64,000 nucleotides of DNA from Saprospiraceae bacterium. Its GTDB lineage: Bacteria; Bacteroidota; Bacteroidia; Chitinophagales; Saprospiraceae. The DNA is taken from assembly GCA_028285545.1 (NCBI GenBank), contig JANQPA010000108.1, positions 57,103 to 121,102 on the forward strand, written 5' to 3'. The translations under genes were made by a program, and so were the position numbers. Below, piece by piece: positions 1 to 9,909 of the stretch (positions are counted from its first letter, which is position 1; each line of letters starts with the position of its first letter). The notes below the pieces were generated by a model. The model had not been told where the DNA came from, did not search any database, and was given only the letters and a program-made list of their open reading frames with translations.

Positions 1-1596
1 GGAAAAGATAAACTGCAATAAGGGCTTAAGATCTGGGTTTCCATATCGTACATCCTGAAAAGAAAGGCGCAGTGGAAATAACTCACTTTGGATAGTAGGC
101 TGACGTTGCCAGATGTAACCAAAACTTAACTCATATTTATCAACAGAAAGAGAGGGAGCAAAAGTTGAATCCATTTCTAACTCATTCAACAAATTATCAA
201 AGCCGAAAAAGAATAGATTATCTAAAAATTCTGGGTCATTATCCAACTTTAGGTTGATGCGCTCTCTGTCAAATGCAAATTGTACCCTAGTATTTGCCCT
301 AATTAAAGAAGGGAGCACTCTGCTGGACACAAAAGGGATACCCAGTCCTGGTCTTTGAAAACTGGTTTCGAGTCTTATCTGTTCGAAAAAATTACCCGCA
401 TCATCTCTTAATGGGAAGTTAAAATTACCACTGGCTCGGATCTGAAACTGCTCGGCACCTCGAAATAAATTGCGATTCCGGTACCCCAAAGACACCTCTG
501 GTCCCAAATACTGATCGGATATCAAGGCCAATCCTATCGAACCTTCAATGGAATGTAAAAATTTAGGAGTAAGAAAAACTTTAACACTTAAAAGAGAGTC
601 TGATTTATCCGATCGGTCAAATCGCATACTTACGAATTTATAATAATCCATATTGGTAAGCCTGCGCAAAGTATTCTGGTGTTTTTGTGGATTATATCGC
701 TCACCCTCATTAAAAAAGATAACATCTCTTAACCTGATCGGTCGAATATCCAACTCATTATAAACCAGATTAAGCCCTTCATAGGAGATGCTGTCAGTAC
801 CTAAAGGTCGACCAATCTGATAATCTGTATAAATGGTAATTTCATCGATGTAGTTAACATCCAAATCTTCGGGAGGGGCATTGGATTTTAACTCCATTCG
901 CAAATCAATCTCATGGCCCCCCAAAGTAGTATCAGCCGTAAATTTTAGATAATCAGATTCAAAAAAGTAAAGACCTTGTCGTTTGAGAAGAAGGCTTATT
1001 CTTTCTCGTTCAGCTTTTAAAACATCTAAATTATAAGGATCACCTAGTTTTATTAAAGAACCTGGATAATAAGGGGCCATCATCTGACTCACTAAAGTAT
1101 CCTTAATATCATAAGAAAAGGTCCGGATGGTATATTGTGGTCCTGGTTTTATCTGATATTCTACGACTGCCTTTTTTTTGCTGGTATCCAAAGCCACATC
1201 CACCTGAGGGAGAAAATAGCCATTATTGAACAACCTATTTTCCATTAATTGCTCAACCTTATTGGAAATTTCGATATTGTGTAAAACAGGTTCTTCTCCA
1301 AAAATCCCCTGTACCCAATTTCCAAAGCCTTTTTCTTTTTCAGTATAAAAAAAATTGTGCCAATATAATCGCATTGGAAAGCCTAAAAGTTTCCGGTTTG
1401 GGCTTGGGGAAAATAAAGCTTCTAATTTAGGACTAAGGTTTTGGCTGGCTTCCTTAGTAGTAGAAGTGTCAAATTTTACCCTGGAACCGGTATAAAGGTA
1501 TTCACCACTTTTTATGCCTTTTGTCGTTGAACAGGAAAAAGTATTTACTCCCAAAAAAAGGATTAAGCAATATAGTAGTAACTTTTTGGCACTCAT
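1..1596 (-). CDS. tamL: TamL-type outer-membrane assembly lipoprotein (BamA/TamA family), 3' part cut by window edge
   Basis: The first 532 codons are visible; the gene continues past position 1. It starts with ATG at 1596, only 3 bases after the TamB stop codon. The N-terminus is a lipoprotein signal (hydrophobic stretch then FSC, Cys at about residue 22). POTRA-like sequence follows (residues about 80-330, e.g. VEYQIKPGPQYTIRTFSYDI and the NYDIDEITIYTDYQIGR-type region), then the start of a beta-barrel rich in alternating aromatic/polar strands (GLALISDQYLGPEVSLGYRN). In Bacteroidota the TamA partner of TamB is often a lipoprotein (TamL), which fits both the lipobox and the neighbour. Expected role: outer-membrane barrel that works with inner-membrane-anchored TamB in moving lipids or inserting outer-membrane proteins. 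The family call is firm; the exact substrate is unknown. Confidence 0.85.
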   Translation of the reverse strand, partial: MSAKKLLLYCLILFLGVNTFSCSTTKGIKSGEYLYTGSRVKFDTSTTKEASQNLSPKLEALFSPSPNRKLLGFPMRLYWHNFFYTEKEKGFGNWVQGIFGEEPVLHNIEISNKVEQLMENRLFNNGYFLPQVDVALDTSKKKAVVEYQIKPGPQYTIRTFSYDIKDTLVSQMMAPYYPGSLIKLGDPYNLDVLKAERERISLLLKRQGLYFFESDYLKFTADTTLGGHEIDLRMELKSNAPPEDLDVNYIDEITIYTDYQIGRPLGTDSISYEGLNLVYNELDIRPIRLRDVIFFNEGERYNPQKHQNTLRRLTNMDYYKFVSMRFDRSDKSDSLLSVKVFLTPKFLHSIEGSIGLALISDQYLGPEVSLGYRNRNLFRGAEQFQIRASGNFNFPLRDDAGNFFEQIRLETSFQRPGLGIPFVSSRVLPSLIRANTRVQFAFDRERINLKLDNDPEFLDNLFFFGFDNLLNELEMDSTFAPSLSVDKYELSFGYIWQRQPTIQSELFPLRLSFQDVRYGNPDLKPLLQFIFS

Positions 1597-1599
1597 GTG

Positions 1600-4500
1600 C
1601 TATTTGTTTCGCTTTCTGAAAAGGTTGATCTCATTAAAATCTTTGGAAAAAACAAAGGCTCCGCCCAATTTGACGACCTCCCCGGTAAATACATCGTTGA
1701 CTTCTCGCTGATTAAAAACTTTTACTTTTAAAATCCCTCGTTTGGTAAGGGAATATTCAACAGCAATATTGTCTAGGTAGGCCTGAGAAGTTTGATTGGC
1801 ATCTGTACGATTGGAAGCCACCCCATCTACACTGATGCTTAATCGGTCATCTAAAAATGATTTTCTTAAACTGACTCTGAAATCAGTTTCCTCAAAAAGA
1901 CTACCTCCAGAACCACTGGCATCAGAGTCTATACCAAAATCAATATCTACAAATTTGATATATCTATTAGCCAGGTTGTTCAATTGTCCCGTTATCAAAT
2001 TACTCAAACCACCTTGAACATCTACATTGAGGAAATTATTATCAGATCCTATATCTTCAGCAATAAATCCATTAAAAAGAATCAAACTAAAAGCCTGTGT
2101 ATTGGTACGACTAGGATCTTCTCTTAATCTTCCCAGGGCATCATGAATATTCGGGTCATTTGAGTTAGAAGTGATCCTTGGATATTCAATATTGGTACTG
2201 ATATCTATTTCTTTTAAGGGGCCACTTACAGAAATCTCTGCGATGAAAGTTTCCTGATTTTGAAGTTGATCCTCCCAGTTTTGTCGATCGGATTCTGAAA
2301 CATTGCCTTCGCCACCCAAAATGCTAATAACGAGTGGATAGGCTGAAGTTTTAGTCGTATAGGTCGCCGTAATGCCCATTTGCGGATTATAGGGATCCCC
2401 TAGGAAGTTTACTGAACTTCCTTCTTTTACATTAAACCGGCGTCTTAACACCTCTGAGTAGGTAAATAAATATTCCCCTTCCGTCAAGGCAATTTGGCCA
2501 GTCATTTCTATATCATTATTAGGGAACATTCTGATGGACAATTCTCCTTGTCCTTTACCTACAAAATTATCTCCGGCAATCTCATCTGTGATTACTTTTA
2601 TTCCCAAGTCATTAGTGATTTCTGCATTGATGGCAATATCAAAACCATAGCCTGATTGGATTTCATGCAACAAATCTTCTTCTACAATTTCCTGGTCTAG
2701 CGTATCTCGAGTAACAAACTCAACGATTCCCACACCTGATTCCAAACTCTGCAGACCACCATAGGAATAGATATAGGTTATATCTGAACCTTTTTCGGTT
2801 TTGATATCAACACTAATGCTTGGATTCTCAAAATCACCAATAATTTCGGTACTTAGATCGGCCACAAGAGTCCCATGATAAAGGTCATTATCTTCTCTTT
2901 GGGTATTAAGCAATAGAAAATCCTCAGCATCAAAATTCATGACCATCCCAAAATCCTGATAATTGAAGGTGATGATCTCTCCAGAAAAGGTAGCATTTTG
3001 GCCAAGAGAATCTTTTAAGCTGAATTCTGGAATACTGATTCCTTCCTCATTGAAAAAAACAAAGGCAGAGTCTATATCAAAACGAGTTTGTAGCATTTGA
3101 GGCCTGACAGAGGAATTGCGCAAATTCAGCTTGCCACTAATTTTAGGTGCATCTGTTTCTCCCTTAATACTCATATTGCCCGACAAATCACCACTAAGGA
3201 GACTTAAATAATCACCTAAGGCAGGTTCTAAGTTTTTCAGATTAAGAGCAGTAGCGGTTAACTCCAAATCCAGATCATCATTCAAAGAATCAGGTTTGTA
3301 TTGACCTCTTAAATGAAAATCATTTTCATTGCCCAGTAATTTCGCATTAATATAAGTGAGTTGATCAGAGCCATAATTTACTTGAGCATCTAAATTACCC
3401 AAAGGAGCATCAAAGACCTCTAAGCCTTCAATGCCTACATCTGTATTGACGGCCATAGCCGCAAAAATCTCCTTTAAACTAACCAAGCCACTTAAGCGGC
3501 CTCCAAAATAGCCGGCGTCCTTTTTGATCAGATCAGAGATAAAATCTAAGTCAAACTTTTCAAGACTGACATCCAATTGGTCAGTATTCAATTTATCAGA
3601 AAGCAACTCAATGGATTGGTCATCATAGCTGATTTTCCAATCCGTTGCTTGGATGGTATCTTTTTTATAAATAATCTCATTAGATTCTTTGATTAGCCAG
3701 GGCTGGTAATTCAAAATCAATTTTGGATCAATTTTTATTCTAAATTGGTCTTCAAGGTTATAGACATTGGCCAATATGTTAAAACGCTCTACATAGCTGC
3801 TGTCTCGTTGATTTAGTCGAGTGGTGAGAAGTCCTCCTCTGGCTTCCCCGGTAAAATTGGCATTGTGAATTTGAAATTGATCAAACAAAAATATATCTGA
3901 GAAATTCAACTCATAAGCCAGAGCATCTCTTGTACTATTAAAAAAGAAGAACAGATCTAAAATCTCATAATCACTATATCTCAAGGAAGGAATTTCAGAG
4001 TAAAATTTGAGAAGTTTATCTCGAGCATTAAAGGAACCGAGCATAAAACTAGGAGCAATTTCTTTGAGGCCTGGGATATACCCCATAGTCAGAATGTCCG
4101 GATTGTCAATCTCAAGCAGGAAATTAAAATAGGCGTTTTCTTCGATGGAAAGGGTGTCTAATTTTTCTGACCTGGGGTCAAAATAACTATTGAATTGCTG
4201 TTGCAACTGCCCCGCAATTTTTCCAAATTCAAATTTCCCATCCAAATTTCCATAAATGATATCTGACTCGATAGAAATATTATGCATACTGGTATCCAAC
4301 TTAGCAGTTACCACCATGCTATCCATCGTTTCACTCAAACTATCATAATGTACGATCCAATTTTCAGCCTTAATGACACCATCTAGTTTTTCCAAACTAC
4401 TTCCTGTGCTATGAATATCGAAAGAACCTGCCATGTCAAATGGCAAAGCAGTAAGTCGAAGCTTTTTAAAATCTAGTTTTTGGAGATTCAAATCAAAATC

Positions 4501-6936
4501 AAACTTTTCATTAGGAGCATTAAAATCAGCCACTGATTTACCCCGTGCCTTAAACTCCTTTTCATTCACTGAGATATTACTTGTAACATATTGCCGATCA
4601 ATAACTCCTTCTAATACAATTCCCTCCTGCCAGTCGTAATCATCTTTATTCGGTTTTATTATGATTTTATAATTGGCCAAAAGATTATTTTGAGGATCTA
4701 ATCCTGCTCCTGAGATACTTAAGCTTACCCCAAATTTACTGAGCGGGATGCCGATCATTTTTTCATACTCATCTTCTGTAAACAAACTTTTCAGGTCAAA
4801 AGCTGATAAATCAACCTGCATATCATAACTAGAGTCCCGCAATGAACCCTTCGCTTTCAACTGTCCGGCAGTAGTGGAAATAAGGATGTCAGAATTAAAA
4901 TCATTCTGATTACCCTTTATAAAACCAGTAGCATTCGAGATGGCAGGTAATTTAATGTATGGAGGTAATATGCCCTTAGGTAAAAAAGCAACGATCTCTT
5001 CGGGTTTTAGATCTAATTCATTGATGGTAATGTCAAACTCTGGGTTTTTTCCTCCGCCAAATTCACTAACCAGACCAGAAGCATTTAAATAACTAAAATT
5101 ACCTCCCCGTAAGGCATATAGTTTAAAATCGGTGTTAATCTTTTCCATAGTACCATCTAAATCTCCCTTGAGAATAAGTTCTGGAGGTAGGTCTAAATAG
5201 GAGGGTAGGGCATCAGAAGGAATTAAGGTTAATAATCCAGCTTTGCTGGTGTATAAAGTATCAATATTGACGATATACCGCAATTGTTCAGTATCCAACA
5301 CATTTAGCAGTTTTCCGGTGGATTTTAACCTGGAAGAAATGGGCTCGGTAGAGGAAGTAGCCAACACATTGATGCTAAAATCTAACTCTTTTAATGGCCC
5401 CTTAATACTGGCATCTGCCAGAGAAGAAGCCGGTAAAGTCATATATTCAGGAAGCGTATTTTGTGGCAGCCAATTCATCATTCCTGCTTCCGATATCTCA
5501 ATGACTCCAGCTTTAAAATCAAGCTGAGTTTTTTCAAGATCTAAAGGGTTTCTAAGCCGACCGCTTAAATTTACATGCGAATCCCAACCTCGAACATCTA
5601 GCTGTTTGATCAATAGGTTGTTGAGTGTACCATCAACATTTGCTCTTACCGCCAGAGGTTTATTCCTGTTTTCTTTAACAAAAAATAAATCTCCAAGTAA
5701 GGGTGCAAAAAAGATGGCATCTTCCGGATGAAAACTTCCTTTTTCAACATTGCTTTTAATCTGCATAGCCCCTAGTGGAGCATCAGTGGTAACGAAAGGG
5801 AAAGTGACAAAAGTATTGGATACTTCCATATTGGAACGCGCCGTAACCATTTTTAAATCCTGCACCTCGGCACTGTCCAAATTATAATGAACTTGTGCTG
5901 ACATTTCCTTTAACTCAATCCCCTTAGGTTCCGTGGCTGCCAATTGATTAATGGTAGCATAAATATCCAGATTTCGATAGGTAGCATCCTGGATGTCCAT
6001 TACTATATCTTTCAGTGAGAAATGATTGGGATCAAAGCCCTCAATTGAGGGCGTACCAGGTACATCATAGGAAAAATTACTTTCGGAAAGTTTGAAACTG
6101 GCGGCGTCAATATCCATGCGCTCTCCAATGTACATACTGGCCGACTCTGTAACCAAACTTCCTACAGTTGTATACAATTCCATTTCTGGCATTTCCAAGC
6201 CAAAATTAATGTTGTTAAAGGTGATATTATTTGCTCCGATACGGAAAGTAGCTGAGCTGGAATCCTGGCGTGGCGTTTCTGTGGTATCTGGATTATCCAT
6301 CCGGATAAAAACACGTGTATTGGCAATTTTTACCTGATCCATCAGATAAACTCCACTATCCAGCTGTATATCTTGTGCATTGGTCTTTAACTGACCCAAT
6401 TGGATATCAAAGGTTTGGCCACTCATTTCATAGTAAGCACTGATATCCTCTAGCAATAATTCTGTATCAGGGAATAGTATTTGCCAGGGATTTTTGGCTG
6501 GAGGTTTTGGAGTGGAAGCTTCTTTAGTACTATCTGAAGCAAAGGCCTCTAATACAAAATCCAGGTTACTGCCCTCCGCAAGAGGATGAACATTTAAGTC
6601 AACATCTCTAACCAATACATCTTTGATGGCTATCTGCTTTTGGAAAATTTTACCTAAACCCAAATCAGAGCGAATTTCTTTTGCCCACAATAATGTATCT
6701 TTTTGTTGATCTTCTACGTATACGTTTTTTATAGATATATATTTAGGCAATTTCCAATAGACCCCTTTTACACTGACTTCTGTATTTAATTTGTTGCTCA
6801 AGTATGAAGCAACCTGACGAGAGAGGAAAGATTGGACGCCCGGAAAGTTGATCAAAATTAGGAGTAGGAAAAATACGGCTAGCAAGACAAGAGAGAGCCG
6901 TTTTATAAATTTTAATATTTTCCTACGTTTAAGCAT
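1600..6936 (-). CDS. tamB: TamB / DUF490 translocation and assembly module protein
   Basis: 1778 residues. One N-terminal membrane anchor (residues about 13-33, after a basic start MLKRRK) is followed by a very long, beta-rich, low-cysteine periplasmic region, typical of the AsmA/TamB 'bridge' proteins. The C-terminal ~450 residues carry the conserved TamB domain features (GDLSGNMSIKGETDAPKISG, GKGQGELSIRMFPNNDIEMTG, then the terminal SLTKRGILKVKVFNQRE barrel-like end). The family usually spans the periplasm and hands phospholipids or barrel proteins to an outer-membrane TamA/TamL. Here the tamL gene follows after 3 bases, so the two are almost certainly co-transcribed and translationally coupled. 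Bacteroidota TamB proteins are commonly 1400-1800 residues, so the length is normal. Confidence 0.9.
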   Translation of the reverse strand: MLKRRKILKFIKRLSLVLLAVFFLLLILINFPGVQSFLSRQVASYLSNKLNTEVSVKGVYWKLPKYISIKNVYVEDQQKDTLLWAKEIRSDLGLGKIFQKQIAIKDVLVRDVDLNVHPLAEGSNLDFVLEAFASDSTKEASTPKPPAKNPWQILFPDTELLLEDISAYYEMSGQTFDIQLGQLKTNAQDIQLDSGVYLMDQVKIANTRVFIRMDNPDTTETPRQDSSSATFRIGANNITFNNINFGLEMPEMELYTTVGSLVTESASMYIGERMDIDAASFKLSESNFSYDVPGTPSIEGFDPNHFSLKDIVMDIQDATYRNLDIYATINQLAATEPKGIELKEMSAQVHYNLDSAEVQDLKMVTARSNMEVSNTFVTFPFVTTDAPLGAMQIKSNVEKGSFHPEDAIFFAPLLGDLFFVKENRNKPLAVRANVDGTLNNLLIKQLDVRGWDSHVNLSGRLRNPLDLEKTQLDFKAGVIEISEAGMMNWLPQNTLPEYMTLPASSLADASIKGPLKELDFSINVLATSSTEPISSRLKSTGKLLNVLDTEQLRYIVNIDTLYTSKAGLLTLIPSDALPSYLDLPPELILKGDLDGTMEKINTDFKLYALRGGNFSYLNASGLVSEFGGGKNPEFDITINELDLKPEEIVAFLPKGILPPYIKLPAISNATGFIKGNQNDFNSDILISTTAGQLKAKGSLRDSSYDMQVDLSAFDLKSLFTEDEYEKMIGIPLSKFGVSLSISGAGLDPQNNLLANYKIIIKPNKDDYDWQEGIVLEGVIDRQYVTSNISVNEKEFKARGKSVADFNAPNEKFDFDLNLQKLDFKKLRLTALPFDMAGSFDIHSTGSSLEKLDGVIKAENWIVHYDSLSETMDSMVVTAKLDTSMHNISIESDIIYGNLDGKFEFGKIAGQLQQQFNSYFDPRSEKLDTLSIEENAYFNFLLEIDNPDILTMGYIPGLKEIAPSFMLGSFNARDKLLKFYSEIPSLRYSDYEILDLFFFFNSTRDALAYELNFSDIFLFDQFQIHNANFTGEARGGLLTTRLNQRDSSYVERFNILANVYNLEDQFRIKIDPKLILNYQPWLIKESNEIIYKKDTIQATDWKISYDDQSIELLSDKLNTDQLDVSLEKFDLDFISDLIKKDAGYFGGRLSGLVSLKEIFAAMAVNTDVGIEGLEVFDAPLGNLDAQVNYGSDQLTYINAKLLGNENDFHLRGQYKPDSLNDDLDLELTATALNLKNLEPALGDYLSLLSGDLSGNMSIKGETDAPKISGKLNLRNSSVRPQMLQTRFDIDSAFVFFNEEGISIPEFSLKDSLGQNATFSGEIITFNYQDFGMVMNFDAEDFLLLNTQREDNDLYHGTLVADLSTEIIGDFENPSISVDIKTEKGSDITYIYSYGGLQSLESGVGIVEFVTRDTLDQEIVEEDLLHEIQSGYGFDIAINAEITNDLGIKVITDEIAGDNFVGKGQGELSIRMFPNNDIEMTGQIALTEGEYLFTYSEVLRRRFNVKEGSSVNFLGDPYNPQMGITATYTTKTSAYPLVISILGGEGNVSESDRQNWEDQLQNQETFIAEISVSGPLKEIDISTNIEYPRITSNSNDPNIHDALGRLREDPSRTNTQAFSLILFNGFIAEDIGSDNNFLNVDVQGGLSNLITGQLNNLANRYIKFVDIDFGIDSDASGSGGSLFEETDFRVSLRKSFLDDRLSISVDGVASNRTDANQTSQAYLDNIAVEYSLTKRGILKVKVFNQREVNDVFTGEVVKLGGAFVFSKDFNEINLFRKRNK

Positions 6937-7446
6937 GTATACTGTTTATCGATTCTGGCAAATATTTAGAAATAGATAAATTATTACAAATAATTGTATA
7001 TTTATTACTGGGTAGTTGAAGGCATTTTGCCAATTAGTGTGCAAAGAACTGGCGAAGTTCCCTTTTTAAGAAAAAATATCACCAAATATATCTATTTTTG
7101 AACAGGGGAAAACTACAATTTGAGATTATCTGTACATAATTTTCAACGTAAAGAATCTTTAAAGGTTATTGCCTTAAGAAAAAATTAAATGCTTTACTTT
7201 TTTGGCAGAATAATCACATTCGTAATCTCTACAAAATTTCCGACCGATTTAAGGCTTAAAAGTTAACAAGTACTCAAGTTAACAAGTATTCAAGTTAGCA
7301 AGTGTTCAAGTTTATTTGTTAAAGAGTAAATTGCTAATACGAATAAGTTAACCTAGAGTTTTGTGTTTTTTCGTAAATACGATTAACCTAATAACCAAAA
7401 ACCAAAAACCAAATAACGAATAACCGTTAACAGATAAAAAAAGACC
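6937..7446. other. 510-bp AT-rich gap with a short word array
   Basis: Divergent intergenic region between tamB (minus) and the barrel gene at 7447 (plus), so it should hold both promoters, but I cannot place them. No coding region of note. At 7261-7312 there is an array of near-repeats of the type 'caagttaacaagtattcaag' (period about 16), a family that recurs at 17413, 18226 and 25862. At 7388-7426 there is an A/C-rich run of 'aaccaaa' words just before the start codon. Confidence 0.5.
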
Positions 7447-8169
7447 ATGAAGAAATTACTGCTTTCCTTGACGATGATCCTATACGGAATAAGTACCCAG
7501 GCGCAATTGGAAGTACATGTTGCTCTGGGACCTTCCTTACCAGTAGGACAATATGGTAATGAACGCCTTGATGAAGGAGGTTATGCACAGGTAGGAGTTG
7601 CGGCTGAGGTTAATGTTTTTTGGTTTATCTCCGAGCGTTTTGGAGTGCAGGGAGCTATTTCTCTTCAAGGACATGATATTGATCGAAGAGATCTCCAGCG
7701 TGATTTTTCTCAGGCTTTATTTGCTTCGAGTGTTGATTTGTTAGCTGGTAATTATGGCACCTCTTTAATTATGTTTGGTCCTTTTTATCGCTTTTATCCG
7801 CACGATACGGATCGTTTTGCCTGGACTTTTAAGGGAGGAGTGGGTTTGCTCTCAAGCAGAGTAGATGATTTGAATGTCAATGTAGTCAGTCAGACTCCTC
7901 AAGGTCCTGTTACTTATACCTCTAGTGGCCCATCAGCCTCTAAGGGTAATTTTTCCTATTTCCTTGGCTCTGATATGATGTATTTTATGAATGAAAAAAG
8001 ATCCTGGGGTGTTCGCTTAGGTGTTTTGTTTTCGCATGCCAGACCTAATTTTGGACTGGTACTTCCTGAGGATGTAGCTCCTGAAGTCATCGAAAATGTT
8101 TCTTTCGTTAATGTTAATGTTGGAGTTTCCTTTAGGTTTGGTGGGAAAAACGATGCTGAAAATGAGTAG
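7447..8169 (+). CDS. Small outer-membrane beta-barrel protein (porin-like)
   Basis: 240 residues with a clear signal peptide (MKKLLLSLTMILYGISTQAQ, cleavage after AQA/Q). The mature part alternates hydrophobic and polar residues with many Gly and aromatic positions and ends in VNVNVGVSFRFGGKNDAENE, close to the classic barrel-terminal strand ending in Phe. It resembles the 'outer membrane beta-barrel' (OMP_b-brl) proteins that are abundant in Bacteroidota. Substrate or role cannot be told from sequence. It stands alone on the plus strand, converging on the minus-strand glycosidase gene, with a repeat-rich gap between them. Confidence 0.7.
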   Translation: MKKLLLSLTMILYGISTQAQLEVHVALGPSLPVGQYGNERLDEGGYAQVGVAAEVNVFWFISERFGVQGAISLQGHDIDRRDLQRDFSQALFASSVDLLAGNYGTSLIMFGPFYRFYPHDTDRFAWTFKGGVGLLSSRVDDLNVNVVSQTPQGPVTYTSSGPSASKGNFSYFLGSDMMYFMNEKRSWGVRLGVLFSHARPNFGLVLPEDVAPEVIENVSFVNVNVGVSFRFGGKNDAENE

Positions 8170-8433
8170 ATGAGTAAATGGGCAGATGTGCAGATTTTGA
8201 TGTTATGATTCTGTGATTCTGCAATACTAAGATTAGCAGATTTGAAAATGGGCAGATGTGCAGATTTTGATGTTGTAATGCTATGATTCTGCAATGTTGT
8301 GATGAAAATTATATGTGAGCATTTGTAAATGAGTGGATGTGTAACATCTGCGAAATTTGCGATATCTGCGTGTTAAAAAGAGCTACAAATAACACCATCC
8401 CCTAAAATTTAACACCACCACTCCCACTACCCA
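8170..8433. repeat. Intergenic word-repeat region between convergent genes
   Basis: A 29-bp perfect direct repeat lies at 8176-8204 and 8246-8274 (core ATGGGCAGATGTGCAGATTT), 70 bp apart. It is followed by 'catctgcg/atttgcg' words at 8346-8376 that recur at 14018-14036, and by 'ctacccactactcattaccc' words from 8419 to about 8452, running into the 3' end of the next gene. These belong to the dispersed intergenic word families described in the findings. No spacer-repeat architecture, so not a CRISPR. Confidence 0.7.
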
Positions 8434-9282
8434 CTACTCATTACCCACTACCAACAAAACATTGGCACAAGCCCTTTCCCCTTCATGATCAAACTTTCCA
8501 TTATCGGAAGGTCGATTTACCACTCCCGATTTCGTTGCCTCCTTAATATACATAGTGGTAGAGCCCCCACCATCGAGGTTAATGGCATTTCTACAGCCCA
8601 ACATTTGGGTCAAATCAGTCAACTCCTGCAAAGACATACCCTCTGCTTTTTTATGTCGCCCATCAACAGTGATTAATAAGGTCTTGTTTTCTGAAGTCGT
8701 GCAAGCACAGGTACGTGGATGACGCTTATTAGTGAAGCTGCGATCCACCAAAGGCATTTCTTTGCCTTGAAATAACAATAAGGGGCCTGTAACTAAAATG
8801 GAGGCATATCGTTTTTGCGATTTCCATTTATCCAGATTTTCAGTAGAGCGTATCAACAATTTACCTTCATCATCAATTACAAGCGCACTTTCCAGAATCT
8901 CATTTTGAGCATCTGAAAAGCGCTGAATGGTTTTGTTAATCTCTTGCCCTTCAACCTTGAAGTAAGTGACCGAATTTCCGGTTTTCAAATCAAAAAACCC
9001 TCCGTTGATGGCTGCGACGGCTTTATTATTTTTGGCAAAGACACTGGTTGGGATTAAGCTTTTTGAAGAATAGGCCAATTTAAAATTATAGTTTTGGTTG
9101 ATTTCCAGGATATTGATGTTTTGTTGACTGTTGAAGAGTTTTTTGGTTCTTATTTGCTTCCAAATTAAACCTAGATGAACTTCTTTTTTTTTGCTAGGAA
9201 GGGCAGAAGCGGATTGAGCAGGAAGAAATTGTGGAGAAAGGAATAAAAAAACGAGTATAAGTCGGGTAGTTAATAATTTCAT
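8434..9282 (-). CDS. Exported phosphodiester glycosidase family (NAGPA/DUF2233) protein
   Basis: 282 residues with an N-terminal signal peptide (MKLLTTRLILVFLFLSPQFLPAQS). The catalytic-domain signatures of the phosphodiester glycosidase family are present: AAINGGFFDLKTGNS near residue 92, a LLITVDGRHKKAEGMSLQEL block near 200, and the NLDGGGSTTMYI motif near 237. This fold is shared with the lysosomal N-acetylglucosamine-1-phosphodiester alpha-N-acetylglucosaminidase and with bacterial proteins often labelled 'exopolysaccharide biosynthesis'. The likely job is hydrolysis of a sugar-phosphate diester outside the cytoplasm; the natural substrate is not known. Its final codons overlap the word-repeat region. 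Confidence 0.85.
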   Translation of the reverse strand: MKLLTTRLILVFLFLSPQFLPAQSASALPSKKKEVHLGLIWKQIRTKKLFNSQQNINILEINQNYNFKLAYSSKSLIPTSVFAKNNKAVAAINGGFFDLKTGNSVTYFKVEGQEINKTIQRFSDAQNEILESALVIDDEGKLLIRSTENLDKWKSQKRYASILVTGPLLLFQGKEMPLVDRSFTNKRHPRTCACTTSENKTLLITVDGRHKKAEGMSLQELTDLTQMLGCRNAINLDGGGSTTMYIKEATKSGVVNRPSDNGKFDHEGERACANVLLVVGNE

Positions 9283-9328
9283 TGATTCAATTATTTAATT
9301 TCAAAAAAGAAAGAATAAAACCAATTTC

Positions 9329-9826
9329 TCACTCTGCACTAAAAACCAATGAAACAATTTTCCACTCACCTTTATGCTTCATAAAGGAAAACAAATCCAA
9401 ACCCTGCCATTCCATAAGATTTTCCTGAGTTCCGAATTTTGCTTCATACTTCACCCAGGCACTGGCAAGATCTGACTGAATATCAACATTTGATTCTATC
9501 ATTTTCTCCTCAAAAATGGGTTGGCTATCCGGGCCTTCAGGTGTTTTGCTAATAAACTCATCAATAGTACTCACTAAAACCTTCTCCACACTATCACTTG
9601 CCTCTTGCCAGGTTGTAGTAAGAGTAGCTTTTTCCCAGAAAAAATCTCGGTAAGCTTCCCAATCCCGATCTGACATGGTCTGGTAATAGTCTTTTAAAAT
9701 GCCATTAAGTTCCTCTTTTTCAGGATGTGGATTAGAATCTAAGGGAGGGGACTGAGAGTCTTTATTTTGACATCCTAAAAAAAAAATGATAAATAATAAG
9801 CCAGATATATGGATAAGGTATTTCAT
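9329..9826 (-). CDS. NTF2-like (SnoaL/DUF4440-type) lipoprotein
   Basis: I place the start at the ATG at 9826, because it gives a classic lipoprotein signal (MKYLIHISGLLFIIFFLGCQ, lipobox FLGC, Cys at residue 19); an upstream in-frame ATG at 9886 would add 20 residues in front of the signal. The mature part (about 147 residues) matches the NTF2-like cone fold: helix LKDYYQTMSDRDWEAYRDFF, a middle strand VKYEAKFGTQENLM, and the final LFSFMKHKGEWKIVSLVFS strand pair. Such proteins bind small molecules or serve as scaffolds; no catalytic residues can be assigned. It lies 46 bases upstream of the glycosidase gene on the same strand. Confidence 0.65.
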   Translation of the reverse strand: MKYLIHISGLLFIIFFLGCQNKDSQSPPLDSNPHPEKEELNGILKDYYQTMSDRDWEAYRDFFWEKATLTTTWQEASDSVEKVLVSTIDEFISKTPEGPDSQPIFEEKMIESNVDIQSDLASAWVKYEAKFGTQENLMEWQGLDLFSFMKHKGEWKIVSLVFSAE

Positions 9827-9909
9827 GTAAAAGGGTATTAGGTAATAAAAGGATGGGGATAGAAGTACATGGTTTTTAAAAAACAATATACTTCTACCAT
9901 ATTTCTATT

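Noticed and set aside
8176..8274. 29-bp perfect direct repeat considered as insertion-sequence target duplication or attachment sites.
   Set aside because: Only about 40 bases lie between the copies, there is no integrase or transposase, and the sequence is built from shorter words found elsewhere.
9827..9886. Upstream ATG at 9886 as start of the NTF2-like protein.
   Set aside because: It would place 20 hydrophobic residues ahead of a perfect lipoprotein signal beginning at the ATG at 9826.
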